Assembly (NCBI RefSeq): GCF_021654775.1
Contig: NZ_AP025343.1
Location: forward strand, 4,493,501-4,557,500
Reading direction: 5' to 3'
DNA from: Paenibacillus azoreducens
Lineage (GTDB): Bacteria > Bacillota > Bacilli > Paenibacillales > Paenibacillaceae
DNA length: 64,000 nt
Position numbers and translations under genes: made by a program. Numbering within the stretch: the first letter of the stretch is position 1; every line of letters starts with the position of its first letter. This document shows positions 55,054 through 63,606 of this stretch, piece after piece. Below the pieces are notes generated by a model, which worked only from the letters and a program-made list of their open reading frames with translations, made no database searches and was not told the origin of the DNA.

Positions 55054-56808
55054 TTATTTATTATTAATTGTTCTTATTTCCTTTAAGTCTACTTTTGGTA
55101 CTCTATCTTCATTCAATAATCCATTAATCTCTTGTTGCACATCAGTTAGTTGCGTATAGCAAAACCCGGTTATATATGGTGTATTTTTAATTCCCTGGGT
55201 AATAGATTCATAACGATGTAAAAAGTCAACTTCACTCTTTACTTGGTTTCCATATCCCCAACCTTTTTCTGAATCGAACGCAATCCCACCATATTCGCTT
55301 ATAATGATAGGCTGACCATTATATTTATACCCCTGTGCCATAGCATGCTTAGAATGATTAAAAGCTATTTCATTATTAACTATCTTTTCTTTATTTTTAT
55401 AACGATTTAAAAATTTATCACCATATTCCTCATAATCGTGTAAAGTAATAATGTCTGAAATCGTATGCTCCCATCCATCATTTACGATAACAGGTCGCAT
55501 ACTATCCATAGCTTTAGTAAGATAATAGATTCCTTCTGTAAACGTTTGTTGTTTACGATCCGTATAAATATTTTTAATACCCCAAGATTCATTAAAAGGC
55601 GTCCATGTAATGACACTCGGATGATTATAATGCTGTTTAACAACCTCTATCCATTCTTCTGTGAAATTTTGAATAGCCTCATCTGAAAATTCATATGTTG
55701 CAGCCATTTCAGACCAAACAAGTAATCCTTTTTGATCCGCCCAGTATAGAAAACGTTGATCCTCCACTTTCATATGTTTTCTTACACCATTGAAACCCAT
55801 CTCTAACGTTCTATCTATATCCTCAATAATTGCTTCATCAGAAGGGGGCGTTAAATGTGATTCCCTCCAATACCCTTGATCTAAAATAAGTTTTTGATAG
55901 ATTGGAATGTTATTTAGCAATACATTTCCGTTTTCAATAGAAATTTTTCTCATTCCAAAATATGACTTTACACTATCTACTTCTATTCCATTCATATATA
56001 AAGTAAATTCAATATCATATAAATTTGGGGATTGAGGACTCCAATGGAGGACTCTCCAATGATGAAATTCACTCGCAATATTCGTAATAATAGTCTGTAC
56101 TGGACGACTTACGGTGAGTTCGAACGATTTTACTTGCTCACCTTTAAATGATATTGACGTCTCTAACACCAAGGACTGATTCGTGTCACCTGAAACCTCA
56201 TACACAAGCTCAACTGATTCTTTATCAATATCAGGTGTTATTTTGACCGTTTCAATATGTGCTTCATTTAAAAATTCAAGCCATACAGTTTGCCATATTC
56301 CAGTTGTTTGAACATACCAGCATTCATAGCTATTTTCCAACCATCTTTGTTTTCCTCTTGGTTGAAAACAACTTTGGCTATCTTCAATTTTCACGACTAT
56401 ATTTAATTCATTCTTCTCACCTAAATAATCAGTTATATTAAATGAGAAAGCGATTTGCCCACCCTTCTTTTTACCAACAAATGTTCCATTTACCCATACC
56501 TTTGTTATATAATCAGCTGCCTGAAAATGAAGAATCATTTTCTTTTTTTCATATTCACTAGGAATAGTAATGCTTTTTTGATACCAGACATTCGGACAAA
56601 ATACTTCCTCTCCAATGCCACTAGCTTTTGTTTCATATGTAAACGGAACAATAATTTTTTTATCAAAGTGTGGATCTAAATACCATTTTTCCTTTTCACC
56701 TCTATCCTCTTGATCAAATTTAAAATTCCATTCCCCGTTTAAATTCATCCACTGTTTTCTTTCAAATTGTGGCCGGGGATACTCTTTTCTTGGTATGCTT
56801 TTTTCCAT
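55054..56808 (-). CDS. Glycoside hydrolase family 2 (intracellular), paralogue of the next gene
   Basis: A 584-residue GH2 enzyme with the same three-domain plan. Acid/base E407 in TPFNESWG and nucleophile E505 in ISEYGGIA. Start at 56808, preceded by AAAGGAG and GGAGAG. First structural gene of the operon. Its conservation with the 53230-55032 protein is highest around the barrel motifs (LDQGYW, MGFNG, RKHxKVED); the sugar-binding halves differ, suggesting two linkages of the same glycan. Confidence 0.92.
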   Translation of the reverse strand: MEKSIPRKEYPRPQFERKQWMNLNGEWNFKFDQEDRGEKEKWYLDPHFDKKIIVPFTYETKASGIGEEVFCPNVWYQKSITIPSEYEKKKMILHFQAADYITKVWVNGTFVGKKKGGQIAFSFNITDYLGEKNELNIVVKIEDSQSCFQPRGKQRWLENSYECWYVQTTGIWQTVWLEFLNEAHIETVKITPDIDKESVELVYEVSGDTNQSLVLETSISFKGEQVKSFELTVSRPVQTIITNIASEFHHWRVLHWSPQSPNLYDIEFTLYMNGIEVDSVKSYFGMRKISIENGNVLLNNIPIYQKLILDQGYWRESHLTPPSDEAIIEDIDRTLEMGFNGVRKHMKVEDQRFLYWADQKGLLVWSEMAATYEFSDEAIQNFTEEWIEVVKQHYNHPSVITWTPFNESWGIKNIYTDRKQQTFTEGIYYLTKAMDSMRPVIVNDGWEHTISDIITLHDYEEYGDKFLNRYKNKEKIVNNEIAFNHSKHAMAQGYKYNGQPIIISEYGGIAFDSEKGWGYGNQVKSEVDFLHRYESITQGIKNTPYITGFCYTQLTDVQQEINGLLNEDRVPKVDLKEIRTINNK

Positions 56809-56864
56809 CTCTCCACTTATCTCCTTTAATGGAACTTGTAATAGCACGAAGTACATTCAACTCT

Positions 56865-56878
56865 TGAAAGTGCTTACA
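56865..56878 (+). promoter_or_regulatory. Candidate cre (CcpA) site upstream of the GH2 operon
   Basis: TGAAAGTGCTTACA matches TGWAANCGNTNWCA at all positions but one (C to T in the central CG). It lies 57 bp before the first GH2 start and would give catabolite repression. Confidence 0.6.
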
Positions 56879-56987
56879 ACATACTTTACATCAATAGATT
56901 TAACATTAATATATTAAATTTAGTATAAAATATACCTTTTCTAATGTGATCATATATTTTATAAATATAGTAGAAAAAAGAGATGGC

Positions 56988-57038
56988 AAAAAAATAAAAT
57001 CCCACTTTGATATAGATTATGTCAAAGTGGGATTTTAT
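56988..57038 (-). terminator. Terminator of the GntR/LacI regulator gene
   Basis: On the minus strand AAAATCCCACTTTGA / TCAAAGTGGGATTTT with an 11-base loop, then ATTTTTTT. Confidence 0.88.
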
Positions 57039-57045
57039 CAATTTA

Positions 57046-58116
57046 TTACTCAGAGGGAACTTCACACAGGTTAAGTTTAACAGGCACATAAATTCTTCTA
57101 GGATTATATATACCATCAATTTGCTCTAATAAGAGATCAACTGTCTTTTTACTACATTCTTCAATGTCCTGCTTTATAAACGAAATTCCGGATATTCCCG
57201 TTGGATCAAATGTTATTAATTCAATATCTCTACCTGTTTCATTCTTAAGTAAACTTATAGCTAAATGGGTGTACACAGCTAGTTCAGCATTCATTGTAAA
57301 CACTGCTGTCATTGCAGGTTTAGTCAATAGAAATTCTTTAATTAACTTTGGAGTTTTATTTGGAGAAATCTCATTAAATTCTAACGTTAACCAAAGATTT
57401 TTATTAATTGTGGTTTTCCGCTTTAAAAACGCATCTTCAAAACCCTTAGCCCTCTCTTCAGTAACCGTATTTGTTAGGATCGGAGATACTAGTCCAATAT
57501 TCTCATGTCCTTTATTTAGTAAGTATGAAATTGCTTCAAGGGTTCCATTTTCATTTTCTGAAGACACACTATAAGTTAAAACATTCTGCAAATATCTATC
57601 AATTAACACAAACGGAAATTTATCCAATGAAAGTCTTAGCACTTCTTCGTTATAATTCTCTTTTTCAGTAGGAAAAATGATCATTCCCTTTACTTTCATT
57701 TTTTTATATACCTCTATTGCATTTGCTTCTTCAAATTGAGATTCTCTTGTTATTTTTATAATTAGACCATATCCATTCTTTGAAACATATTTTTCAATAT
57801 AATTGACGAATTCTTGCTCAATTTTGGTTTTCATACTAGGTACTATAAGCCCTATTAACCTATCGGACTTATCATGTTGATTCATCGAAGATGTAAGGTA
57901 GCTCTCACAAACAAACGTTCCTCTTCCTTTAATTCTTTCTACTATTCCATCTTCTGCTAGACCAACAAGTGCATTTTTGGTCGTAATCTGACTAACATGA
58001 TATATCTCTGTTAACTCTTTTTCGGAGGGAACACGGTCACCCACTCGCAGCTTTCCGGACTGTATTTGTTCTTTAATTTTATTCTTTATTTGTTGATATA
58101 GCGGTTCATTCTTAAT
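57046..58116 (-). CDS. GntR/LacI hybrid regulator (AraR-like), probable ATT start
   Basis: A 356-residue regulator: GntR winged helix (about 5-75; PLYQQIKNKIKEQI and PSEKELTEIYHVSQITTKNAL) fused to a periplasmic-binding-like LacI effector domain (about 95-350). The GntR domain needs 24 codons upstream of the first GTG (58044), and those codons are open and family-like, but contain no ATG, GTG or TTG. The only plausible initiator is ATT at 58116, with AAAGGA nine bases before it, and an in-frame stop two codons further up. Likely controls the glycan operon. Confidence 0.85.
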   Translation of the reverse strand: MKNEPLYQQIKNKIKEQIQSGKLRVGDRVPSEKELTEIYHVSQITTKNALVGLAEDGIVERIKGRGTFVCESYLTSSMNQHDKSDRLIGLIVPSMKTKIEQEFVNYIEKYVSKNGYGLIIKITRESQFEEANAIEVYKKMKVKGMIIFPTEKENYNEEVLRLSLDKFPFVLIDRYLQNVLTYSVSSENENGTLEAISYLLNKGHENIGLVSPILTNTVTEERAKGFEDAFLKRKTTINKNLWLTLEFNEISPNKTPKLIKEFLLTKPAMTAVFTMNAELAVYTHLAISLLKNETGRDIELITFDPTGISGISFIKQDIEECSKKTVDLLLEQIDGIYNPRRIYVPVKLNLCEVPSE

Positions 58117-58149
58117 TTTGACTCATCCTTTACTTTATGTACTAACTCA

Positions 58150-58173
58150 TATTAAGTATACTAATACTTAATA
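58150..58173. promoter_or_regulatory. Perfect palindromic operator upstream of the GntR/LacI regulator
   Basis: Arms TATTAAGTAT and ATACTTAATA separated by ACTA, 34 bp before the ATT start. Probably an autoregulatory site; no exact second copy was seen before the GH2 genes. Confidence 0.65.
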
Positions 58174-58494
58174 TATAATTCTACAAATTATTCAATTTTC
58201 GCCCCTGTAAATGGCCTCCCATCTATATAATGTTTTTAGTGAGATAATAGAAGCTTTTTCTGCAGATAGGCCCAAAAGGAGGGCAAGGGGGTTCCGGAAA
58301 AAATCCGGCGAAGAAAGAATTCTATAATGTGGCTGGCAAACCGCTCCCCATGAACAATGAGTTTTTAACCCTTACATAATTCATAATTTTACCGTTATTT
58401 GTGATACGGTTCAGCGTATCACCTATAATGCGAAATCAAAAGGCATCCACTCGGGTGTCTTGATTCATGTCTAAAAAAGACCGGTTGCCTCATA
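58174..58494. other. 321-bp gap with a small hairpin only
   Basis: GTGATACG-GTTCAG-CGTATCAC near 58400-58421 forms a hairpin. No gene recognised. Base composition rises here, marking the right edge of the AT-rich island. Confidence 0.4.
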
Positions 58495-58898
58495 CTAAAC
58501 TCTTTGAGAAGATTCAAGCGGCCCTGAATGCTGGCCTTGATAATCAATTAACAGCTGCTGCATTTTTTCCACTGTGCCATCTTGATGGGGAACATGAATG
58601 GAAACGGTCAAAGTTGTATCGTTAAAATACTTAAATGAAACACTCTGCGTTAATGGTGGTTTTATTTAGCTTACAGAAAGAACGTTTCCTTCCCACGATT
58701 CCCCTCTGTTTATGATCAAGTTCACCGCGCTGTTTGTAACGGCAAGTTTTAGGGACCATCCTTTTGCAGGATGGCCTTTCTTACTCGATCAAGATCGATT
58801 TCCTGTGTCAGTTGACGCTCCTCTTCCTCCGTGAGGAGGAAATGCTTCTCTTCCTGATTGTAGAAGTGAGCGAAGATATCTATAATTCGACGTTTCAC
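58495..58898 (-). pseudogene. Remnant of an anti-sigma-like gene downstream of the ECF sigma gene
   Basis: A 49-codon piece (58898-58749) starts at GTG and reads VKRRIIDIFAHFYNQEEKHF with following Glu-rich and IDLDRVRKAIL segments, then stops. Further down, near 58660-58495, another frame gives VSFKYFNDTTLTVSIHVPHQ and ends with a stop. Both lie where the anti-sigma gene of an ECF pair would be. The family is inferred from position. Confidence 0.5.
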
Positions 58899-58962
58899 CT
58901 GGCATCCGTCCTTTCCTTATTTTTATGCCTCATCTTAACAGACACCGCTGATGATGAAACTC

Positions 58963-59513
58963 CTACGGACCTCTGGTCTCCAGATTGATGCGTAGTTTCT
59001 CCCTTGCTCTGTGAATCCGGGCGGTTACAGCTTTCTCCTGCATACCCAGCCTTAGGGCAATATCTCGGACTTTCTCCAAGTAAAAATACCTGCGGATAAA
59101 AATTTCACGGTCGGGCTCTCCCAGATTCCTTACCAAGTCGTTTATCTCATCCCTTTCGCGCCGTATCATTGCCAGTTCTTCCGCGGAAGGGTAAACTATG
59201 TAATCATGTTCCAACGCTTCTTCAAGATACTCGCTTTTTTTCCGTAGCGCATTCAGGGTATGGTTACGAGCGGTTACAGCCAAATATGGCTTCAGCCGAT
59301 CCCCACGTAGCTGGATTTTTGGCCCGTCTGTCCACAACTTTACGAGAACATCGCTCGTAACCTCCTACACGTCATAAGGATAAATCTCCCCCCTGCCACT
59401 TTTGCTACTACAGCGGCTATATAACGCGAATACTTTTCAACAAAAGCTTCAAAGCATAGAGGATCCTTTCTCGATAGTCCTTCCAGTAATTCCTCCCCAA
59501 GATGGAAGTCCGT
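58963..59513 (-). pseudogene. Broken ECF-type sigma-70 factor gene
   Basis: The 3' part (58963-59337) encodes sigma regions 2.4-4 (RLKPYLAVTARNHTLNALR; REIFIRRYFYLEKVRDIALRLGM). Upstream, region 1-2 residues continue (LLEGLSRKDPLCFEAFVEKY, then SRYIAAVVAKVAGG), but the frame shifts in a run of six G near 59390, a TAG interrupts GEIYPYDV / EVTSDVLVKLWTDG, and the original start is replaced by TAAACG at 59513-59516. Three lesions mean it is dead unless recoded. Confidence 0.82.
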
Positions 59514-60136
59514 TTAGTAATGGAACTCCATCCGGATAATATTCAACTGAGAGAGAAATCCTTGATTTTATCCTAAATCGTTTCAGAGCCTTCGCCACGG
59601 GAACGACAAAGACTCCAATGACAGAAAGCTGTGGAAACCCACGGGGTGTTAAGTTAAATTAGCTTAACGAAGAACCCACCGAAGGCGTCCAACCTCTACG
59701 GTGGGTTTGTTTAAAGCTATGGCCAGACAGCGATATTATTCCCCGTTACCGCCAGATGCTGAATAATGATTTTTTAATTGATGTAAAGCTTGGGAACCAT
59801 GCCGTCGACCAAAAAGAAGAAATAATGTTATGATCTAGAAATATCTTCGCGCCAGTGAGAAAGCAATTAACGGACAACGCAAAGAATTTTGCCTGCTAAC
59901 ACAATAGAAACATTGGCTCTCTAATACTTTATATTTCACCTTCCAGGAAAGCCCGGCCAATGCCGGATGCTACCCATCAAGATCGATCAGCATGGGTCAA
60001 GGGTCCATTACACCACGGACAGCCATGCCGGCCGTCAACATTTGCACAGCCTCGCCGTTTCCGAACAGACCGGTACAGCAAATTGTACCGTGAATAAAGA
60101 AAAATAAGACGACTATATTTAGAACTACGCTCCCTG
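59514..60136. other. 623-bp gap with one terminator-like hairpin
   Basis: AACCCACCG / CGGTGGGTT at 59673-59707 followed by TGTTT is a terminator-like hairpin. A short frame at about 59970-60100 (KIDQHGSRVHYTTDSHAGRQ…) is vaguely like an IS3 transposase fragment but too weak to call. No gene supported. Confidence 0.4.
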
Positions 60137-60715
60137 TTAACGTAACGCCCCCTCGAAAGACTGAGATCCATTAACTACAAATAAAGAAATCTTATTAGCT
60201 ACTTCTTCCTTTTTCATGGTGTGATTACCAAGAGTCATTTGCAATGCACCTTCATGAATAATTTGCGCAAAAATCGATACAAACATGTTCTTTTCGTTAT
60301 CGGTATACATTTGTTCCAAACTCTTCGATAAATATGCCTTCAATTCATTTAGTATTTTTTCTTTCATTTGCGGTAGGACCAAGCCACCATAGCTGCTGCG
60401 ACATTCAATGTTCGGTTGTTGATAAAAATCAGATACCGCTAAAATGAGTTGATGTATGCTATCCAGATCGAATTTCACAACACCTGAAGTATGCTTTTCG
60501 ATAGAGGCTGAGGCGAAATCCCCCATAATAAAATCGATTAAATCGTATTTATCATTAAAGTGTGCATAGAATGTAGCCCGATTAACCTGTGCTCCCCTTG
60601 TTATATCCGCTATTGTAATTTTTTCAAAATCCTTTTTAGAAGCCAAATTGAAAAAAGCATTAATCAATGATTGTTTCGTTTGTGTCATTCGTATATTCCT
60701 TGCTTTTGTGGCCAT
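60137..60715 (-). CDS. TetR/AcrR-family regulator
   Basis: A 192-residue regulator with the N-terminal HTH at about 12-60 (SLINAFFNLASKKDFEKITIADITRGAQVNRATFYAHF). The C-terminal half resembles the TetR C-terminal domain found in YfiR-like members. The ATG at 60715 is eight bases after AGAGG; an upstream GTG lies inside that site. Divergent from the SDR gene, which it probably controls. Confidence 0.9.
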   Translation of the reverse strand: MATKARNIRMTQTKQSLINAFFNLASKKDFEKITIADITRGAQVNRATFYAHFNDKYDLIDFIMGDFASASIEKHTSGVVKFDLDSIHQLILAVSDFYQQPNIECRSSYGGLVLPQMKEKILNELKAYLSKSLEQMYTDNEKNMFVSIFAQIIHEGALQMTLGNHTMKKEEVANKISLFVVNGSQSFEGALR

Positions 60716-60870
60716 TTCCTTCACCTCTAACCCAACAATTTATTATTCTTGTGGCTATAGCAACATTCGCACAGGGTTGTTGATTGTTGCATTAAGCCTT
60801 TGGCTGTATAGTTTTCATTAAAGCAACACATGTTTCTTTTAATATATCATAGATAAGGAGCTAACGAAAA

Positions 60871-61557
60871 ATGAAAACTATTGTCATTGTTGGTGCAGGT
60901 CTTGGATTAGGTTTGTCTCTAGGGAAAAAATTTGGAAAGAATGGTTTTAGGGTAGTGGCCATTGCACGTAATCCTGAGAAATTAGCCATTTTCGAGAGTG
61001 AACTTAGAAAACTAAATATTGAAACGCAGTCTTTTGTAGCGGATATTACGGACTTAGCTGCTTTAAAACAAGCCATTCAAGCAGCTAAAAAAGAGTTTGG
61101 TTCGATTGATGTACTAGAATTTAGCCCCTATGCCAGGGAGGATAAGTTCACACACGTGCTGGAAACTACGCCTCAAAGTGTATTAGATATTATGAAGAGC
61201 TATTTGCTGGCTGGCGTTCTTTCCGTTAATGAGGTTCTACCGGATATGATAAATAACGGTTCTGGTGCAATTTTATTTACAACAGGCGTATCTACTATAT
61301 TCCCTATACCTTATGCCGGGAATGCCGGAATCGTTGGGGCTGGTATTCGTAATTATGCCGCAAACCTGCACAATGCGTTGAAAGAAAAAGGTGTGTTTGT
61401 CGGACATCTTTCAATCGGAGCCATGATACAACCCGGAACAGCAGGGGACCCGGATGTTATTGCTGAAGCTTGGTATAATTTCTATGAGAAAAAGGACCAT
61501 TTTGAAGAAATATTCCCTCCAGGGCTTGATCCAACTAAAATTCTTGGTGAAAATTAA
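60871..61557 (+). CDS. SDR-family oxidoreductase lacking the catalytic Lys
   Basis: A 228-residue Rossmann protein with GAGLGLGLS (8-16) as the nucleotide loop and D58 of ADITD. The active-site region is changed: Y148 is present (IPYAG) but the Lys expected four residues later is Ala152, so classical SDR chemistry is doubtful; it may be a binding protein or use another mechanism. AAGGAG lies ten bases before the ATG. Regulated presumably by the divergent TetR. Confidence 0.88.
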   Translation: MKTIVIVGAGLGLGLSLGKKFGKNGFRVVAIARNPEKLAIFESELRKLNIETQSFVADITDLAALKQAIQAAKKEFGSIDVLEFSPYAREDKFTHVLETTPQSVLDIMKSYLLAGVLSVNEVLPDMINNGSGAILFTTGVSTIFPIPYAGNAGIVGAGIRNYAANLHNALKEKGVFVGHLSIGAMIQPGTAGDPDVIAEAWYNFYEKKDHFEEIFPPGLDPTKILGEN

Positions 61558-61561
61558 TACG

Positions 61562-61608
61562 AAAGAGATAAGACAACTATTGAAATGATAGTTGTCTTAT
61601 CTCTTTTA
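61562..61608 (+). terminator. Terminator of the SDR gene
   Basis: Near-perfect stem AAAGAGATAAGACAACTAT / ATAGTTGTCTTATCTCTTT with a short loop. Confidence 0.9.
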
Positions 61609-61763
61609 ATGCCTAGAGCAATCTCTAATTGACAATCGGAACAAGTTCTTGTCCCTCGACAGGACTGTCTACAGCCATATCCATTGTTCCATTACATATT
61701 GGATCAAACAGTGAAAGCATCAAGAGATGCGTTGTTTAATTATAATGTCTAATATCATATTGT

Positions 61764-62330
61764 TTACGCTTTGCCCGCTACCTCCTCGATTTGTTTCAGC
61801 CACGCCGTACGCGTCGCCTCGTCGGAGCTCGGCACGGACTCGAAAAATACATGGTGCAGTACCTCCATGCCGCAATATTCAAATATTCCTTTGTCAGATG
61901 TCAACATTAAAGCTTTGTCCATACCGCTAGCTGCATATTGGGCATGTGATTTCCCTTGTGTGTTAATAATTACAGCTTTTTTACCTTTTAGCATTCCCAA
62001 TTGCTCGCCACTCACGTAACGATAGGCAAACCCGTAAGTAAAAACCCGCTCTATATAGCCTTTGACGATTGCTGGCAGTCCGGTCCACCAGATCGGATAG
62101 ATGAAGATAATCACCTCAGCCCATTTCAGATACTCCTGCTCCTGCTCAATGTCTTCACCTACGCCGCCTAGTATCTCGCTGCTGCTAATGACAGGCTGGA
62201 ACTCCATAGCGTATAAATCGCGGACGATGATCTCGTGTCCTTTTTGACGGAGGCTTCGAACGGTAGTTTCCAAAATAGCATGGTTAAAGCTTTCTTTTCT
62301 CGGATGGGCATACACGATCAAATGATTCAT
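61764..62330 (-). CDS. NAD(P)H-dependent oxidoreductase, flavodoxin fold (NQO/KefF-like)
   Basis: A 188-residue paralogue of the protein at 43242-43826, sharing HLIVYAHPR, FNHAIL, the IYPIWWTGLPAIVKGYIERVF segment and INTQGKSHAQY. Start at 62330 with AGAGGAG eight bases before it; ten further codons upstream lack support. An HxlR-family remnant lies about 450 bp upstream, suggesting this locus once had its own regulator. Confidence 0.9.
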   Translation of the reverse strand: MNHLIVYAHPRKESFNHAILETTVRSLRQKGHEIIVRDLYAMEFQPVISSSEILGGVGEDIEQEQEYLKWAEVIIFIYPIWWTGLPAIVKGYIERVFTYGFAYRYVSGEQLGMLKGKKAVIINTQGKSHAQYAASGMDKALMLTSDKGIFEYCGMEVLHHVFFESVPSSDEATRTAWLKQIEEVAGKA

Positions 62331-62784
62331 AGAGATATCTCCTCTCATTTTGTGTTTCATATTGTTATGTTATTGATTGATCAATTACAATTACTGAAAA
62401 CTAGCGCATGCCTCGACCAGAACATAGTTAATACCGCCTGATCCAAGACATGACAGACAAGCCTTTCCTCCCCGCAAGTATCGTCTGGTCTCTTAAAAAA
62501 CCAGTAAATCAGTCAGTGAGATATAGACACGACACGCACCTCAAGATAAGTCACTTGGCTGTTATTTGAATATAGATGTTTAGTAATTGATCAATCACTA
62601 ACATGGTCATTATTGTATGTCTTCTTTCTCTGAAATGCAACTGATATTTCGTAATTATTCATATGTAATTTCATAACTCAATAGTTTGAGGCTCTCTTGT
62701 AAATGAATAATCTTGTCGTGATTTCACATTCGACGTTCAACCCACTGCCTTCAATTAATCACTTGAATTAACTGAAGTAATGGA
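62331..62784. other. Upstream region of the oxidoreductase gene with two ATTGATCAAT cores
   Basis: The palindromic core ATTGATCAAT occurs at 62376-62385 and at 62586-62595; around the second, TTAGT and ACTAA extend the symmetry. These look like operator sites about 210 bp apart. Nothing else recognised. Confidence 0.45.
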
Positions 62785-62875
62785 CTTTCCCCATGTCTTA
62801 AAGAATCGATGATAGTGGATAATTTTTTCCCTGTTCAGTTAGGGAATATTCTACTTTTGGTGGCACAGTGTCATC
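62785..62875 (-). pseudogene. Remnant of an HxlR-family regulator gene
   Basis: On the minus strand TVPPKVEYSLTEQGK is the HxlR C-terminal signature, followed after a one-base shift by TIIDSLRHGES. The N-terminal two-thirds is absent. Confidence 0.7.
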
Positions 62876-62999
62876 CACCAGGAGGAATAAAATCGGCATC
62901 ATTCTTTGACAGTATCATGTCAGTACTTTTTTACCCGGTCTGTATCTACGTTATATGTACTATTTGGAAATGTATGTTAAGTCAAATACAATTATCTAA

Positions 63000-63034
63000 A
63001 AATACAAAGTCGCTAATTTAGCGACTTTGTATTT
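63000..63034. terminator. Perfect hairpin / bidirectional terminator
   Basis: AATACAAAGTCGCTAA paired with TTAGCGACTTTGTATT around a single T. Confidence 0.75.
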
Positions 63035-63104
63035 GGCATCATCAAATTTTGATGTTACGGGTGAAAGTGTAGAACCTATGATTGGATCATAAAATGTAGG
63101 AAAC

Positions 63105-63170
63105 GGCGAGAAGAGGTACGCCCCGGTCATCCGCTGCCTATGCAGCCGTGCGTGTCATTCTCGCCTTTTT
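63105..63170 (+). other. GC-rich hairpin with T-run
   Basis: GGCGAGAA (63105-63112) and TTCTCGCC (63158-63165) followed by TTTTT, with an inner CTGC / GCAG stem. A terminator or mobile-element end; no gene is attached to it. Confidence 0.45.
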
Positions 63171-63227
63171 CTATGCTTCCCATGGCAAACCGCCATGTGA
63201 GGTTCAACTGAGACAGACACTAGATTT

Positions 63228-63277
63228 AAAAAAAGTCGAGTTAGGGTTACATTTGTCCCTAAACTCGACTTTTTTTG
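63228..63277. terminator. Strong hairpin with A and T runs
   Basis: AGTCGAGTT-AGGG / CCCT-AAACTCGACT with seven A before and seven T after. Works in either direction. Confidence 0.7.
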
Positions 63278-63342
63278 CTTTTTAGTTGCCACTTCGGCAA
63301 ATTGTTGGCGAGCGCAAGCCACGCGACCACAAGACTTACTAA

Positions 63343-63465
63343 TATATCGATTATTACAATAACATTAAGGCAAAACTAAAAGGCATGAGCCCGGTACAGT
63401 ACCGAACTGATGCCAAATAAATCACCAAATGATATACCTGTCTAACTTCATGGGGTTACTTCACA
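63343..63465 (+). mobile_element. Terminal remnant of an IS3-family (IS150-type) element
   Basis: A frame opening after a stop reads YIDYYNNIKAKLKGMSPVQY then RTDAK and stops at 63420; this is the typical C-terminus of IS3/IS150 OrfB transposases. About 20 bp later GTCTAACTTCATGGGGT resembles the terminal inverted repeat. The rest of the element is missing. Confidence 0.8.
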
Positions 63466-63546
63466 ATTGATCCAAGTATCACTCAAGAAATTATATTCCC
63501 CTCAAAAGAACCCATCATTATTACATCTAGGATAGGTCATTACAAA

Positions 63547-63600
63547 AAAAATCAGCCCCTAAAGAGAACCAATTTCTGTTAGCTGAATAAAGCGAGGTTC
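63547..63600 (-). terminator. Terminator of the DUF3889 gene
   Basis: On the minus strand AGAGAACC / GGTTCTCT with a 25-base loop, then GGGGCTGATTTTTTT. Confidence 0.65.
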
Positions 63601-63606
63601 TCTATC

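Noticed and set aside
58764..58988. 74-codon plus-strand frame near the sigma pseudogene
   Set aside because: The opposite strand explains the sequence better as sigma and anti-sigma remnants.
59960..60110. Possible second IS3-type transposase fragment (KIDQHGSRVHYTTDSHAGRQ…)
   Set aside because: The resemblance to the DDE-region HSDQG…YTS…NC motif needs gaps and substitutions at key positions; too weak to annotate.
63105..63170. Group II intron domain V or a retron RNA
   Set aside because: The hairpin lacks the conserved domain V sequence, and no reverse transcriptase is encoded nearby.
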